From Paralithodes platypus (taxonomy: Eukaryota; Arthropoda; Malacostraca; Decapoda; Lithodidae): a stretch of 64,000 nt of DNA. Made by a program: the position numbers and the translations under genes. This document shows positions 45,345 through 56,644 of this stretch, piece after piece. The notes under the pieces are model-generated. The model was not told where the DNA came from. It saw only the letters and a program-made list of their open reading frames with translations, and made no database searches. Where the stretch lies: contig CM064480.1 in NCBI GenBank assembly GCA_032716605.1, positions 47,214,932 through 47,278,931 of the forward strand, given 5' to 3'. How positions within the stretch are numbered: position 1 is the stretch's first letter; each line of letters begins with the position of its first letter.

Positions 45345-45600
45345 GGAGGTGTGGCGGAGTGGTCTTGCCACTGGACTGGTAATCCAATGGACCCGGGTTC
45401 GAATCCAAATATATGTCAATGGGAAGATATTGTTGGGATGGAATTTGTGCTGTACCTAGTATCGGTGCATCACCAAATCTCACCGAAATGCCAAAAAAAT
45501 ACCCTCATTGTTCCCTGATTAAATAGCATTGTATGAATATTCCCATATTCAAAACTATGCTACAGGGGGGCAATGCCTAGTGAGTTAATTGCTCAATAGG
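45345..45600 (+). mobile_element. tRNA-derived SINE S5
   Basis: A-box region TGTGGCGGAGTGGTCTTGCC and B box GGGTTCGAATCC. An anticodon-arm-like CTGGACTGGTAATCCAA would give a Thr-type GGT anticodon, but the T-arm and acceptor pairings fail, so it is a SINE head, not a gene. The body extends to about 45600 with an uncertain end. Confidence 0.6.
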
Positions 45601-45992
45601 TGGCGTTCTGAGAGTGAGGGTCCGAGTGTGGGGAATGAGCCTGTGAAGCGCAGAGGCGAGGCGGCTTCAGAGATGGGATTGCTTCGAGCCGTGAAGCTTC
45701 GCATGTCTCACTCCCTAGACTGGAGCAAGACCTCACTGGCCTCACCGTGTTCAGCGGTAGAGTGTAATAGGGAGTACTTGAAAAAAAAAAAAAAAAAACA
45801 CACATACTGTACACGCACTGACACCACACCCCTCAATTCCCTGACGCTGACCTCTACGTTTGACATCATCATCCCGCACTATTTTAGAATATACCAGCCT
45901 CCCAAACTTTCATTAACGCCATTTACGCTTTTCCTCTCTGATACTAACTTCGATAATAGTGTTCCCGTTCCCGCTAACATCATTGTGTCTGA

Positions 45993-46034
45993 TATATATA
46001 TATATATATATAATATATATATATATATATACAG

Positions 46035-46062
<28 letters not shown>
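45993..46062. repeat. (TA)n microsatellite
   Basis: TA repeats with an ACAG interruption. Confidence 0.95.
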
Positions 46063-46069
<7 letters not shown>

Positions 46070-47334
46070 ATCAGACAATAACAGTATATAAGCAAGAAAA
46101 TTGAAAGTCCCATCCCTTTCCCAAATTTTAGTTAGCCATTTTATATTTACAAAAGAGAGTCCATTACTTGTATTACCATTTTTTCGAACAATCTCATTTC
46201 CCCACGATGTTCCTGATAATTGTCCCCTATCAAACTTGACACTAACTCCCTCATTGACCTATTGACCCTAAATGTTGACACCCTCACCCTGATGATACGA
46301 ACATATAATCCATACATGCCAAATTTCATGCAACCATCAGCTAAATAGTCATTCGTTAAAAAAACATCCATCCATCCATTACCCAAATCTCTCAATCCAC
46401 CTTTCCCAAATGCGTAATGATTAGGATGCTAATTAAAAATTAATCTATATAATACATGAAAATGCAGTTGATACAACAAATATATTTTTTCCCTTTAGAA
46501 TAAGTTTTTCGATAATATTTTGTAAAATGTTTTAGTGCAAAGAGGTTCACTTCCACATTGGGCTAATACAGTGTTTACGAAAGGCAATTTAATGACATGT
46601 ACATAGCCAATCATCAATCAATCAATCAATCAATGATAGCTACACTTACATGTCAGCCATACTCAGCGGTGCTGGGGCTTCCAAGAGAGGCAAAATGACA
46701 AATTATCTCTAAAATCCGTTCGAAACCTTTTAAATATATTCTGTCTAAAAAATGAGAAGAAAAATCAAGCAAAAAATGGAGCGACAAACATACAACTTCC
46801 ACTTTTCCAGTAGGCAGAGAAATAAAAACATATAACAAAATTATTGCTCTCTTTCGGTGATTACATAAAGCCATCTATTCCCTATAAAGCTGATGGTCTC
46901 ACACCGACGCCTCCTCGCTTGCTTACACAATTCATATATTCATTCCTTGTAATTGTTCAACTGTGCTTTCCGTATCTTCCACTTGTCTGTATTTGGAGTT
47001 CTGCTATCTCCACTAGAATCAAATTATGACCACCTTGCTTGGATCGTAAGGTTTGTGTGGTCATTATATCTTTGTAATGCTATGTAACTCAACTTAACAT
47101 ACAAACACTTTCTTTCTGACTGGTTCACATTGAGTCTTCTTTCTCAACCACGTTAAGCAGACAATAAATTCTATTGTTAATTAGAGCAAAATGCCAGACA
47201 GAATAGCTATTAATCGGGATATTATTTTTGAGGCATTTTTTTAATTAACTATGTATATTTTTATTTTGTTTTAATTTGTATCATATGTTTCATTAAGGAA
47301 AGTAAGAGAAGAGTAGATGAGGAATTTGGAATTT
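46063..47334. other. Unannotated DNA
   Basis: Only a small (ATCA)n at 46612-46634 is recognisable. No gene supported. Confidence 0.5.
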
Positions 47335-47663
47335 AAGACGTTTACCCCCATCCAGGTTTCAATATTTTCCTGGTGAGCGGTAGCGAGCCAACATATATAT
47401 ATTTTTGTTTTGAGAGCAAGCTAAATGTGTAAATTTTTCGATAAAACAAATCTCCGGCGAAGCCGGATTTCTCCATATAATGCTGGTTCGCTGTCGCTTG
47501 CCAGGAAGATATCGATACTTGGATGGGGATAAACGTCTTAAAACAGTAGGCTGAACGGGGCCGAACGGATACAAGGCAAAGAGAGAGGGAGAGAAATAGA
47601 AAAAAAAAAAACGAGGAGAGAGGGAGAGAACGAGAAAACAAAAAACAGCGAGGTGGGCTCAAT
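47335..47663. mobile_element. Element Y, copy 2
   Basis: Internally inverted arms carrying TTTAAGACGTTTACCCC at the left and AAACGTCTTAAAACAGTAGG at the right, around a centre with TCCGGCGAAGCCGGA (a perfect hairpin near 47452). The right end is GAGGTGGGCTCAAT. Partner of copy 3. Confidence 0.75.
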
Positions 47664-47683
47664 GTTTGCGTTACGGCTTAAAA

Positions 47684-48005
47684 ATTGAGCCCACCTCTCC
47701 TTTTTTTAGTTTTCTCCTTCTCTCCCTCTCTCCTCGTTTTTTGTTTTTGTTTTCTATTTCTCCCTCTCTCTTTGCCCTGTATCCGTTCGGCCCCGTTCAG
47801 CCTACTGTTTTAAGACGTTTACCCTCATCCAGGTTTCAATATTTTCCTGGTGAGCGGTAGCGAGCCAACATATATATATATATTTGTTTTGAGAGCAAGC
47901 TAAATTTGTACATTTTTCGATAGAAAAATTTCTCCGGCGAAGCCGGATTTCTCCATATAATGCTGGTTCGCTATCGCTTGCCAGGAAGAGAACGATACTT
48001 GGATG
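47684..48005. mobile_element. Element Y, copy 3, inverted against copy 2
   Basis: Begins ATTGAGCCCACCTC, the exact reverse complement of the copy 2 end 20 bp away. Its arms repeat the copy 2 arms almost identically, including TCCGGCGAAGCCGGA. The right end is truncated at a GGATACTT mini-repeat near 48010. Confidence 0.75.
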
Positions 48006-48309
48006 CTTGGATACTTGGATACTTATCGAAAAATAAATCCATAATTGTATCTTGAGTGGGAATACACCTATTCCATAGATGCGCAGACACTCAGACATAC
48101 CCACACAATTATATTTACATTTTGATTCGAGGGCATATGTTTTTTGTAATAGACCTTATGTAAACGAGATTGTGAACTTCGAACGAAAATATAAAACAAA
48201 GTTAATGTTCTCTATGGGACTGTTAATTGTTCAGAATAATTCGTCAGAGTCATTGTTGTTCTCCCAAGTATTGTTCAGATATTCCGGGATAAGGCTTGTA
48301 CACATTGAT

Positions 48310-48545
48310 CCGTAGATACATTAATAAACACACACCCATACACACACGTTCTCTCTCTCTTTCTCTCACACAAACACACTTTCTAATGCATACAAACACA
48401 CACAAGATATGTACACAAACACACACACACACCCACACACAGAGTCTGCTTTAGTGTGTGTGGTATGAGCTTATCAAAGGTTATACACACACACACACAC
48501 GTACGTACGTACGTGCGTACGTGCGTACGTGCGTACGTACGTGTA
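48310..48545. repeat. (CA)n and (ACGT)n microsatellites
   Basis: Several CA runs, then CGTACGTACGTGCGTACGTG at about 48500-48543, a self-complementary tetranucleotide array. Confidence 0.93.
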
Positions 48546-48780
48546 TATATGTATGTTCTGTATATGAGTAAGTAAATAAATGTGTATATGTACAGTATAT
48601 CACTTACTCTCATGGTTATTTTATGATCATTTGTATTCTGCACCTGCATCATTATTGTATTTATTTATTTTGTTTGTAAACTGAGCTTACCATCTTCATA
48701 TCTGTACATCTCATGTTCATCCACTAAATTGTAAAATGTGTATTTTCAGCTCATGAGGCTGCCATTCTTTAATAAACCGT

Positions 48781-48834
48781 TTATTATTATTATTATTATT
48801 ATTACACACACTCCAGCTTTTCCAAATTTCGCCT

Positions 48835-48868
<34 letters not shown>

Positions 48869-48998
48869 TACAGCACACATACATGCACAGTTGCACACAC
48901 ACTCTACAACACACACACACACAGAATGTCCAGCTTTTCCACATTTCGCCTTTTCACACACACAAACACACACACACACTACAACACACACACACACA
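48781..48998. repeat. (TTA)n and clustered (CA)n
   Basis: TTA at 48783-48805 and three CA arrays. The stretch TCCAGCTTTTCCAAATTTCGCC is duplicated in near-identical form at about 48812 and 48930. Confidence 0.9.
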
Positions 48999-49360
48999 TG
49001 GCATTCGCCATATTCGCCATAAGTTGCACAACCTCCGCGGTTTTATCTCATTACATCGTCCAACATTCGAAAGTCAATCTCTGTGCATCCGCCATTTTCG
49101 CCCTTTGTCTCACTTCATCCGCCCTTAATCGCCCTCAATTGTCGCACAACATTCGTCATTATCGCCAAAGATTGCGCCATAATCGTCCATTGGTCTTACT
49201 TCCGTCGCACTTCATTCGAGGAAATTCGTCTTTTTCGCTTACATTCAATTTCATTCGCTTCTGAAAAACCCATATTCGTCGCGATTTTTGGGACATAGGC
49301 AAAAAACACGGTCGCACGGCGGTCGCCATTGAAAAATCGCACAGTGGGATACCCCCTTAA
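48999..49360. mobile_element. Element W, TTAA-ended, with ATTCG/CGCCAT subrepeats
   Basis: The right end reads on the minus strand TTAAGGGGGTATCCCACTGT (49341-49360). Toward the left are many degenerate ATTCGCCAT, CGCCATTTTCG and ATTCGTC units. The left end is cut by CA repeats, so only one terminus is visible. No coding potential. The terminal TTAAGGGGGTA resembles element X, but the interior is unrelated. Confidence 0.5.
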
Positions 49361-49570
49361 GAGGGTGTACGAGAGCGAGATGGAGGGACAGAGAGGGAGA
49401 GGTAGACCGAAGGAGAGGTGGAAGGATGGAGTGAGGAAGTATATGAACGAAGGCGGTGCTGGTTGGGAGGAGGGGCGTCGACTGACTGGGGACAGAGGTG
49501 AATGGAGGCAGTTCGTTCGTGGCCACCCCTTCGGGGATCACGGCGTCGGGCAATAGATAGATAGATAGAT
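49356..49570 (+). pseudogene. RTE-like 3'-end fragment R3
   Basis: Encodes the last 60 or so residues of the RTE protein (KRVYESEMEGQRGRGRPKERW, GGAGWEEGRRLTGDRG, FVRGHPFGDHGVGQ). The stop codon lies inside the CAATAG that opens a (TAGA)n tail at 49552-49570. 5' truncated at the element W end. Confidence 0.85.
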
Positions 49571-49828
49571 GTTTCATTAGTTTCCCTAGACCTCCATCAA
49601 GCTTTAATAAATACGCCCAAGACTCTCCTTTGAGATAACCTTGTGCAATTTTTGGAAGAAAATACCCCCGGCCTGTTCCTCCTAACTTGAAGATTGGCTA
49701 TCTCTCGCCAGGAAGGAATCGACACTTAAAATCGCCAAACTAATAGGGAGAGTATCTTAAAATCTCAAAACTAATGGCACTAAACATCGGGGAGTAGGAG
49801 GTCCAGAACACCCCCTCCCTTCCCTTAA
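49571..49828 (+). mobile_element. Element X, copy 5
   Basis: Starts within the R3 tail region with TTTCCCTAGACCTCCATCAA and ends CCCTTAA at 49822-49828. The middle is shortened relative to copy 11. Confidence 0.65.
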
Positions 49829-50575
49829 TATTGATATTCGAATGTACGGTAACAAAATATAGTAGGGACTAGGGATACCACATAATTTAAGAGTACCCTT
49901 CAAATAAAGAGTACCCTGCAAATTAGGAGTGCCCTGCTAATTATAAAGACCCTAGGCCACTCTTCACATTAGACGTGTACTGTATATAGTCTAGTCACCA
50001 TAAATAATAAAAACATATGTATAATTAATCTCTTATATATAAAAAAGGACGGAAGCATATCAAGCTGACATTTCTACCATTTCGGAGTCAACCTAGAAAT
50101 AGGTGTGGAGATTTACAGCTCATTTGCTCAAGCCCTCTTATAGTTAAAAGGGGAGAGTGATCCAGCTTCCTTGCCTAATCATAGCAAACAGACTACCGGT
50201 ATTCAAATTATAATTTTAGCTATACCCTGAAATATTATAAAGCAATGTGTATTATACCAAAGGTTCCTAATAATATAACTTGTAATATGGCTTAATAAAA
50301 CGCATAGTCAATGATATATCAGTAAAGTCAACAACTAACTTGCATTGTTATTATAAGTCATATTTAATAGGGCCAAGGGGGATACGTTCTTGTTCGTATT
50401 TTCAGATAAATTTACGTTGGAACTTCGCGAATGAACACTATCAAGAAGTTGGCGTTATATGCAGCGTGATAATAACAAACTTCAGCGTATACCTGCTATG
50501 CTATACATATTCATAGTCATACTGGGTAGGTTTCTGTGGACTTAACTGCAATATCGAACACCCACACGCATAAAT
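49829..50575. other. Unannotated DNA
   Basis: A few short AGAGTACCCT-type direct repeats at 49890-49950. Otherwise nothing recognisable. Confidence 0.5.
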
Positions 50576-50717
50576 ACACATGCTGACACACACACACTGA
50601 GTAATAAACACACACACACACACACAGGCTGAGTACCAAACAGCACTCACACACACGCACACACATTCATTCACGCACACACCCTCTGTATATACAGTAT
50701 ATATATATATATATATA
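50576..50717. repeat. (CA)n clusters and (TA)n
   Basis: CA arrays at about 50583-50665 and a TA array at 50699-50718 that adjoins the R2 3' end. Confidence 0.92.
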
Positions 50718-52105
50718 TTGCCTGACGCCGTGATCCCCGAAGGGGTGGCCATGAACGAACCGCCCCCATGCACCTCTGTCCCCAGTCAGTCGACGCCCCT
50801 ACTCCCAAACAGCACCGCCTTCATCCATATACTTCCTCACTCCATCCTTCCACCTCTCCTTCGGTTTATTTCTCCCTCTCTGTCCCTCCACCTCACTCTC
50901 GTACACCCTCTTAGTCATTCTCTCGCTTTCCATACGTTCCATATGGCCGAACCATCTCAAGGTGTTAATTTTCACACTTTCCAGCACATCTACCTCCACA
51001 CCACACCTCCTTCTTACTTCCTCATTCGTCTGTTTACCTCTCCATGTAAATCCGCACGCACTTCTTAAATAACTCATTTCCACCGCTCTCACTCATGGTC
51101 TGAGTCTCTTCTCGAACGTCCATGCTTCGCTTCCGTAAGTCACTGTCGGGATTACCACACTGTCATGCAAGGACTTCTTCACTTCCATACTGACCACCCT
51201 ATTTCTTGTTACTGCTTTCAACGTTCCTACAACCCTCTTCCCCTGTTGCACCCTCTCCCGCACTTCTTCATCCATAGTCCCATCTGTACTCAACACACTG
51301 CCTAGATACCTAAATGAGCTGACAATCTCCATAGCCTGACTGTTTAACTTCACCTAACACTCTGTGATTTCACCTCTTTCGAAGACCATAACCTTGCTCT
51401 TCCCCGTATTTACCTTCAGATTCCGTTTTTCGCACACTGTTCCAAACTCATTTACCAGACCCTGCAACTCCCATTCATTATCGCTCATCAAAACTGTATC
51501 ATCAGCAAACAGCAGTACAGGTAGCTTCCACTCATTTCCCTTCCTTATTAGCGATACACCAACATCCACTGCTCCTCCTTGTATTTCTTTCATGGCTTCA
51601 TCCATATACACAGTAAACAACCACAGGGACATCACACACCCCTGTTTCAACCCAACATTCAGGTCAATGAACTCGCTCTGCTCATTCTCCACACGTACTG
51701 CCGCATTTGCACCCTCATACATGCTCTTCACTGCTTTCAGCAACTTGCCAGCTACTCCGTATATTCTAAACACTTTCCGCATACCTTCTCTATCCACTCT
51801 GTCATAGGGCTTCTCCAAGTCCATAAAGGCAACATACACCTTTTGTTGCTTCTCCAGATATTTCTCCACAACACAATTCAGGGTAAAAATCTGATCTACA
51901 CATCCTCTTCCCTTCCTAAAACCGCCCTGCTAGTCACCTATCCATTTCTCCGTTCTCACTCTCACTCTCTCAATCACTACCCTACTGTACACCTTCCCTA
52001 CTACGCTTAGAAGACATATTTCTCGGTGGTTACCACACACTCCTCTTTCCCCTTTACCCTTATATAGGGGGACTATTATGCCTGTCTTCCAGTCATCACA
52101 TTAGA
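50718..52105 (-). pseudogene. RTE-like LINE fragment R2
   Basis: The longest RTE copy here. From 52105 downwards: GGFRKGRGCVDQIF-like, VYVAFMDLEKPYDRVDREGM, GLKQGCVMSLWLFTVYMDEAM, catalytic LLFADDTVLMSDNE (intact), NLKVNTGKSKVMVF, YLGSVLSTDGTMDEEV, YGSEAWTFEKRLRP, MERMESERMTKRVYESE and the C-terminal HPFGDHGVRQ equivalent near 50725. Stops at about 51354 and 51093 and a frameshift near 50800 kill it. Endonuclease absent. Confidence 0.85.
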
Positions 52106-52240
52106 GTGAGGAAGTATATGAATGAAGGCGGTGCTGGTTGGGAGGAGGGGCGTCGACTGACTGGGGACAGAGGTGCATGGGGGCGGTTCGTTCGTGGCCA
52201 CCTCTTCGGGGATTGCGGCGTCAGGCAATAGATAGAGAGA
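52106..52240 (+). pseudogene. RTE-like 3'-end fragment R4, head to head with R2
   Basis: Begins AGAGTGAGGAAGTATATGAA, encodes the RTE C-terminus and ends CAATAGATAGAGAGATAGAC. Its truncated 5' end touches the truncated 5' end of R2, which runs the other way. Confidence 0.82.
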
Positions 52241-52559
52241 TAGACAAACAATTAAGAAACAATATATAAGACAATAGCCCTCCCTCAGGTCCCTTCATGC
52301 CCACCCTCCCAACCCACAGGCCCTTCCTAGCCCCACCCCCACCCCTCCCGCCCTCCCTACGGATCACCTGATATCCAGAATGTCAAGGGAGCGATAATGA
52401 GACACTGACGAGGTAGGGTTGGTGTGTACTCTATATATCTCTGTGACCTTATTTCATTATTGACAGAATACTAGATGGACTAAGGGATGTTTAAGTATAT
52501 TCCGTAAACCTCTATGAAAAATATATAAGTAAATATAAAAAATATATAAATAAAACAAC
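52241..52559. other. Unannotated DNA
   Basis: C-rich near 52300-52360, otherwise featureless. Confidence 0.5.
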
Positions 52560-52715
52560 ATCAAATATATAAGACCAACCCCAATACATTCGTTCATATT
52601 TTGGTAGATAAAGGTCCCGGTTAAAGGCTGGTTACCCTTTACAGGCTCGCTATCTCTCCTAAATGCACGAAAGGTCTAATAATTTAAAAGGAAAATGGGG
52701 TCCCTATATGGCCAC
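52560..52715 (+). mobile_element. Element X, copy 6, partial
   Basis: Recognisable by GTAGATAAAGGTCCCGG, CAGGCTCGCTATCTCTC, CTAAATGCACGAAAGGTCT. Lacks both termini. Confidence 0.5.
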
Positions 52716-52737
52716 TCACCTCAGCTCCCTTAATATC

Positions 52738-53870
52738 TCCCCCCCAGGAATCTTCCAGGTTCCTACATAGCCCCCCCCCCCCCCACGTCCTTTTATACCA
52801 GCTTCTCTCTCAGATCACATACCTGTATGCAACATTTGTATATCCTGTATTTATACGAACTTAATAAAATACTCAAATCAAATCTATACTCTATAGCCTT
52901 CTCTCTCCCCCCCCCCCACGTCCCTTTATAGCCCCTTCCCACGGGCACCATTATAGCCCCCAGCCCCCCTCCCCCTCCAGGCCCATTTATTGCTTCCCTT
53001 CCACCAGGTCCCTTTATAGCGTCTCCACCCCCTTCACGCAGGTCACTTTATAGTCCCCAGCCCCTTCCCCAGGTTCCTTTTTATCCCCCCCCCCCCCCCC
53101 CACCCGCCCTTAGGGCCCTCCCTCCCACCCGTTTGTTTATTGCCCCCCTAACCCAGGTCCCTTTATAACCCCAGGTCCTTTTATAGAAGCCCCTCCCATA
53201 GATCCTTGTATATCCCCCTCTCCCCCGCCAGGTCCCCCAGGCCCCTTTATAGCTCCCCCTCCACCCCCCCTTCATTGCCCCCTCCCCCAGGTCCCTTTAC
53301 AGCCCCCACTTCCTCTGCCTTCAGGTCCTTTTATAGCCCCCCTCCCTCGGGTCCCTTTATATACCCCCTTCCTCGGGTCCCTTTATAGCCCTCCTCCCCC
53401 AGGTCCCTTTATTACCTCCCCCCTCCCTCAGGTCCCTTTATAGCCCCCCTCCCTCGGGTCCCTTTATATACACCCTTCCTCGGGTCCCTTTATAGTCCCC
53501 CTCCCTCGGGTCCCTTTATATACCCCCTTCCTCGGGTCCCTTTATAGCCCCCCTCCCCCAGGTCCCTTTATTACCTCTCCACCTCCCTCAGGTCCCTTTA
53601 TAGGCCCCCCACCTCAGGTCCCTTTATAGCACCCCTCCCCCAAGGCCCTTTATAGCCACCCTCCCTCCCCTACCCAGGCTCCTTCAGTACTCCCCCTCCA
53701 CAAGGTCCCTTTACACAGGTCCCATGATTGCCCCCCAAGTCCCCCAGGTATCTTTGCAGTCCCCCTCCCCCAGGTCCCTTCATAGTTCCCCCCCTCCCCA
53801 GGCCCCTTTATAGCCCTCTCCCCCAGCTCCCTATATATCCTTTATTGCCTCCCCACCAGCCCAATCCCTG
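52738..53870. repeat. C-rich degenerate minisatellite, about 27-bp unit
   Basis: Dozens of imperfect units of the form CCCCCTCCCTCAGGTCCCTT followed by TATAG, best preserved at 53320-53600 where CTCGGGTCCCTTTATA alternates with CCCCAGGTCCCTTTATT. The strand asymmetry is extreme (almost no G outside GG of the unit). Open frames here are compositional. Confidence 0.85.
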
Positions 53871-54235
53871 TGTTTCCTCATAAACCAGATAATTGAGTGA
53901 TAGTGTCCTTCTTCCCCTACCTGCCACCCTTGCTGCTGTAAGGAAGAGGCATCAAAGGCCATTATTAGGACCTAGAAATGTCCACAATGTCCAGGGAGAG
54001 ATAATAGGACACTGAAAAAGTAGGGGATGTTTGCGTGTTTCTTTGGTTTGACCTTCTGATGTCTGTGCTTTAGCATAGACTCGGATAAGAAAGCAAAACA
54101 TTGTCAAATTGTATTTGATGTGGGATTCATTAAATTGTATACAGTCTGTTGATACGTTGGTCCTGTATTCATGCTTTCCATCACACGTTAGCACTGACAA
54201 CACATTCCCCGACTTCAGCGCCCTTCAGGATCATT
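53871..54235. other. Unannotated DNA
   Basis: No recognisable gene or repeat. Confidence 0.5.
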
Positions 54236-54530
54236 TCAGATTTAAAGACGTACGGCCCATTAGTTTGGCGATTTGAACACCTTTCACCCCATTTTGTTGC
54301 CAATGTTAAGACCTTTCGTGCCATTTAGGTGTCGATTTTTTCCTGGCAAGCAATAGCGAGCCTGTCATTTTAAGAGATGCCGAATTTTTCTATCGAAAAA
54401 TTTACAAATTTATCTTGAAGGGGGTCTGGGGGGTGTTTTTTTAAAGCTTGATGGAGGTCTAGGGAGGAAACTAAAAAATAACTGAATATATAAATAAATA
54501 GTCCAAATATAATAGCCAGTACCCCCTTAA
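54236..54530 (-). mobile_element. Element X, copy 7
   Basis: Minus-strand copy ending CCCCCTTAA at 54522-54530. The internal order is as in copy 1. The far end is truncated near 54236. LINE D1 starts directly after its TTAA. Confidence 0.75.
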
Positions 54531-56644
54531 GAACCAACCCCAATGGATGAATAATAGACTATTAGATATTCTAGGACAAAAGAGAGGAATATATAGAAAA
54601 ATTAGGAAAGGCGAAATTCACCTACTTGCTTATTATCAGAATCTATCAAGACAGGTGAAAATAGGATATTAGGAAAGAAAACAGAAATTATGAAATTAAG
54701 GTTGCCAATGACTCAAAAAATAATCCTAAAGCTTTTTACCAACTATATAAATCCAAGGTTATAGATGTAATTGGTCCCCTTCAAACTTCGATAGGAGAAA
54801 TGACAGAAAATGATTTAGAAATGTGCAGTACATTAAATAGTCAATTTCTTTCCGTTTTCACTAATGAAAATTTGGCACAGTTTCCAGAAGTCCGTAAGGT
54901 ATATAGCGATAGTATAGAAAATATGTTAAGTACGGTTACTATAAGTAGAAATGATGTGCTTAAGGAAATTGACAGACTGAAACCTCATGAATCGCCTGGT
55001 CCTGATGAGGTGTATGCTAGAGTATTAAAAGAATGTAGGGATGAGTTAAGTTATCCATTAACATTTCTATTTAAGAAGTCATTAGAGACCGGTATAGTTC
55101 CAGAAGCTTGGAAGCTTGCAAACGTAGTTCCGATCTTCAAAAAAGGTGACAAATCAATAGCATCCAATTACCGTCCCATTAGTCTTACATCAATCATATG
55201 AAAGCTACTAGAGTCAATTATTGCTAGTAAAATTAGAAACCACTTAGATACATTTAATTTAATAAATTCTTCTCAGCATGGATTCACTCAGGGACGTTCT
55301 TGCCTTACTAATTTGCTTAGTTTTTTCTCAGAGGTATATGAAGCAGTAGATAATGACAAGTCATATGATATAATATATTTAGATATCAGTAAAGCTTTCG
55401 ACAGAGTCCCCCATGAGAGATTGATGAGAAAGGTTGAGGCACATGGAATAGGTTGGGATGGATAAGGTCATGGCTAATTGGTAGGAAGCAGAGAGTCCGC
55501 ATAAATGGTACGAAGTCAGAATGGGGAGCAGTCAAAAGTGGGTTCCCCTAGGGATCTGTATTAGGTCCTCTGTTGTTCGTTATATACATAAATTACCTTG
55601 ATTTAGGTATAACTAGTAGGATAAGTAAATTTGCAGACGATACCAAAATGGGGAGAAAAATTGATTCAGATAGAGATATAGAGTGCCTCCAAAGGGATCT
55701 AGATGCCTTACACGAATGATCAGTAAATTGGCAGATGAAGTTTAACATTGACAAATGCAAGGTATTAAAGATAGGGAAGGTGCATACAAATGTTAAGTAT
55801 AAACTAGCTAATATGGAATTAGAAAACTCAATTAGAATTGTGAGAAAGATCTAGGTGTGTTTGTTAGCAATGATTTGAAGCCTAGAAAACAGTGTATAAG
55901 CGTTCGAAACAAGGCAAACAGGATTCTCGGGTTCATCTCTAGGAGTGTGAGTAACAGAACTGCTGATGTTATCTTAAAACTTTACTTGTCATTAGTGAGA
56001 CCCCTTATGGATTATGCTGTTCAATTTTGGTGTCCTTATTACAGAATGGACATAGATTCATTGTGAGAGTACAACGTAGAATGACAAAAATGATCCATAA
56101 TATTAGACATCTTCCGTATAAAGAAAGGTTGAAGAAATTAGGCTTACATTCGTTAGAGAGACGCAGAGTTAGAGGGGACATGATAGAGGTATTCAAGTGC
56201 GTTAGTGGGATTAATAAAGGGGACATGAAAAATGTACTAAAGCTCAGTGATAGCGAAAGAACTCGTAAAAATTGTTTCAAATTAGATAAATTTCGTTTCA
56301 AGAAAGATATAGGCAAATATTGGTTTGGTAATAGAGTTGTAGATAGGTGGAATAGGCTACCAAGTGCTATAGTGGGATCAAGAACGATAGGGAGCTTTAA
56401 GATACAATTAGATAGGCATATGGACGAGATGGGTTGGCATTGAGGGTGATCTGTCAGGTGTGGCCCAGGTGTGGGGATCTGCAGATCCCCGTTTTTCTGA
56501 CCTCTGACCGTTTCGGTGAGGTAAGTCCTAATGGTGTTTTTAAGCTGGGCTTATAATTAGGGTTGGGTGTGACAGGGATCTGCCTTGTGTAGGCCAATCG
56601 GCTTTCTGCAGACTCCCATTTTCTTATGTTCTTATGTTCTTATG
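54531..56644 (+). pseudogene. LINE D1 (CR1-like), reverse transcriptase with octamer tail
   Basis: 5'-truncated CR1-type LINE. Readable parts: YYQNLSRQVK-like linker, LKPHESPGPDEVYARVLK, NVVPIFKKGDK, NYRPISLTS (54800-55201), then across stops GRSCLTNLL, YLDISKAFDRVPHERL, GSVLGPLLF, catalytic KFADDTK near 55633, SVNWQMKFNIDKC, and C-terminal RRRVRGDMIEVFKC and GNRVVDRWNRLPS (to 56443). The 3' UTR has a perfect 18-bp palindrome GGGGATCTGCAGATCCCC (56473-56490). It ends in three TTCTTATG octamers (56621-56644), matching the octamer-repeat tails known for CR1. Confidence 0.85.

Noticed and set aside
1129..45412. True tRNA genes at the A/B-box sites
   Set aside because: Cloverleaf pairing fails in the acceptor or T arms, and several sites are repeated with shared non-tRNA bodies, so SINEs fit better.
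47342..47860. Ser/Leu/Phe-rich frames in element Y
   Set aside because: They arise from CT-rich arms of the inverted repeat and appear on both strands.
53206..53388. Proline-rich peptide in the C-rich array
   Set aside because: Composition of the minisatellite; no coding signal.
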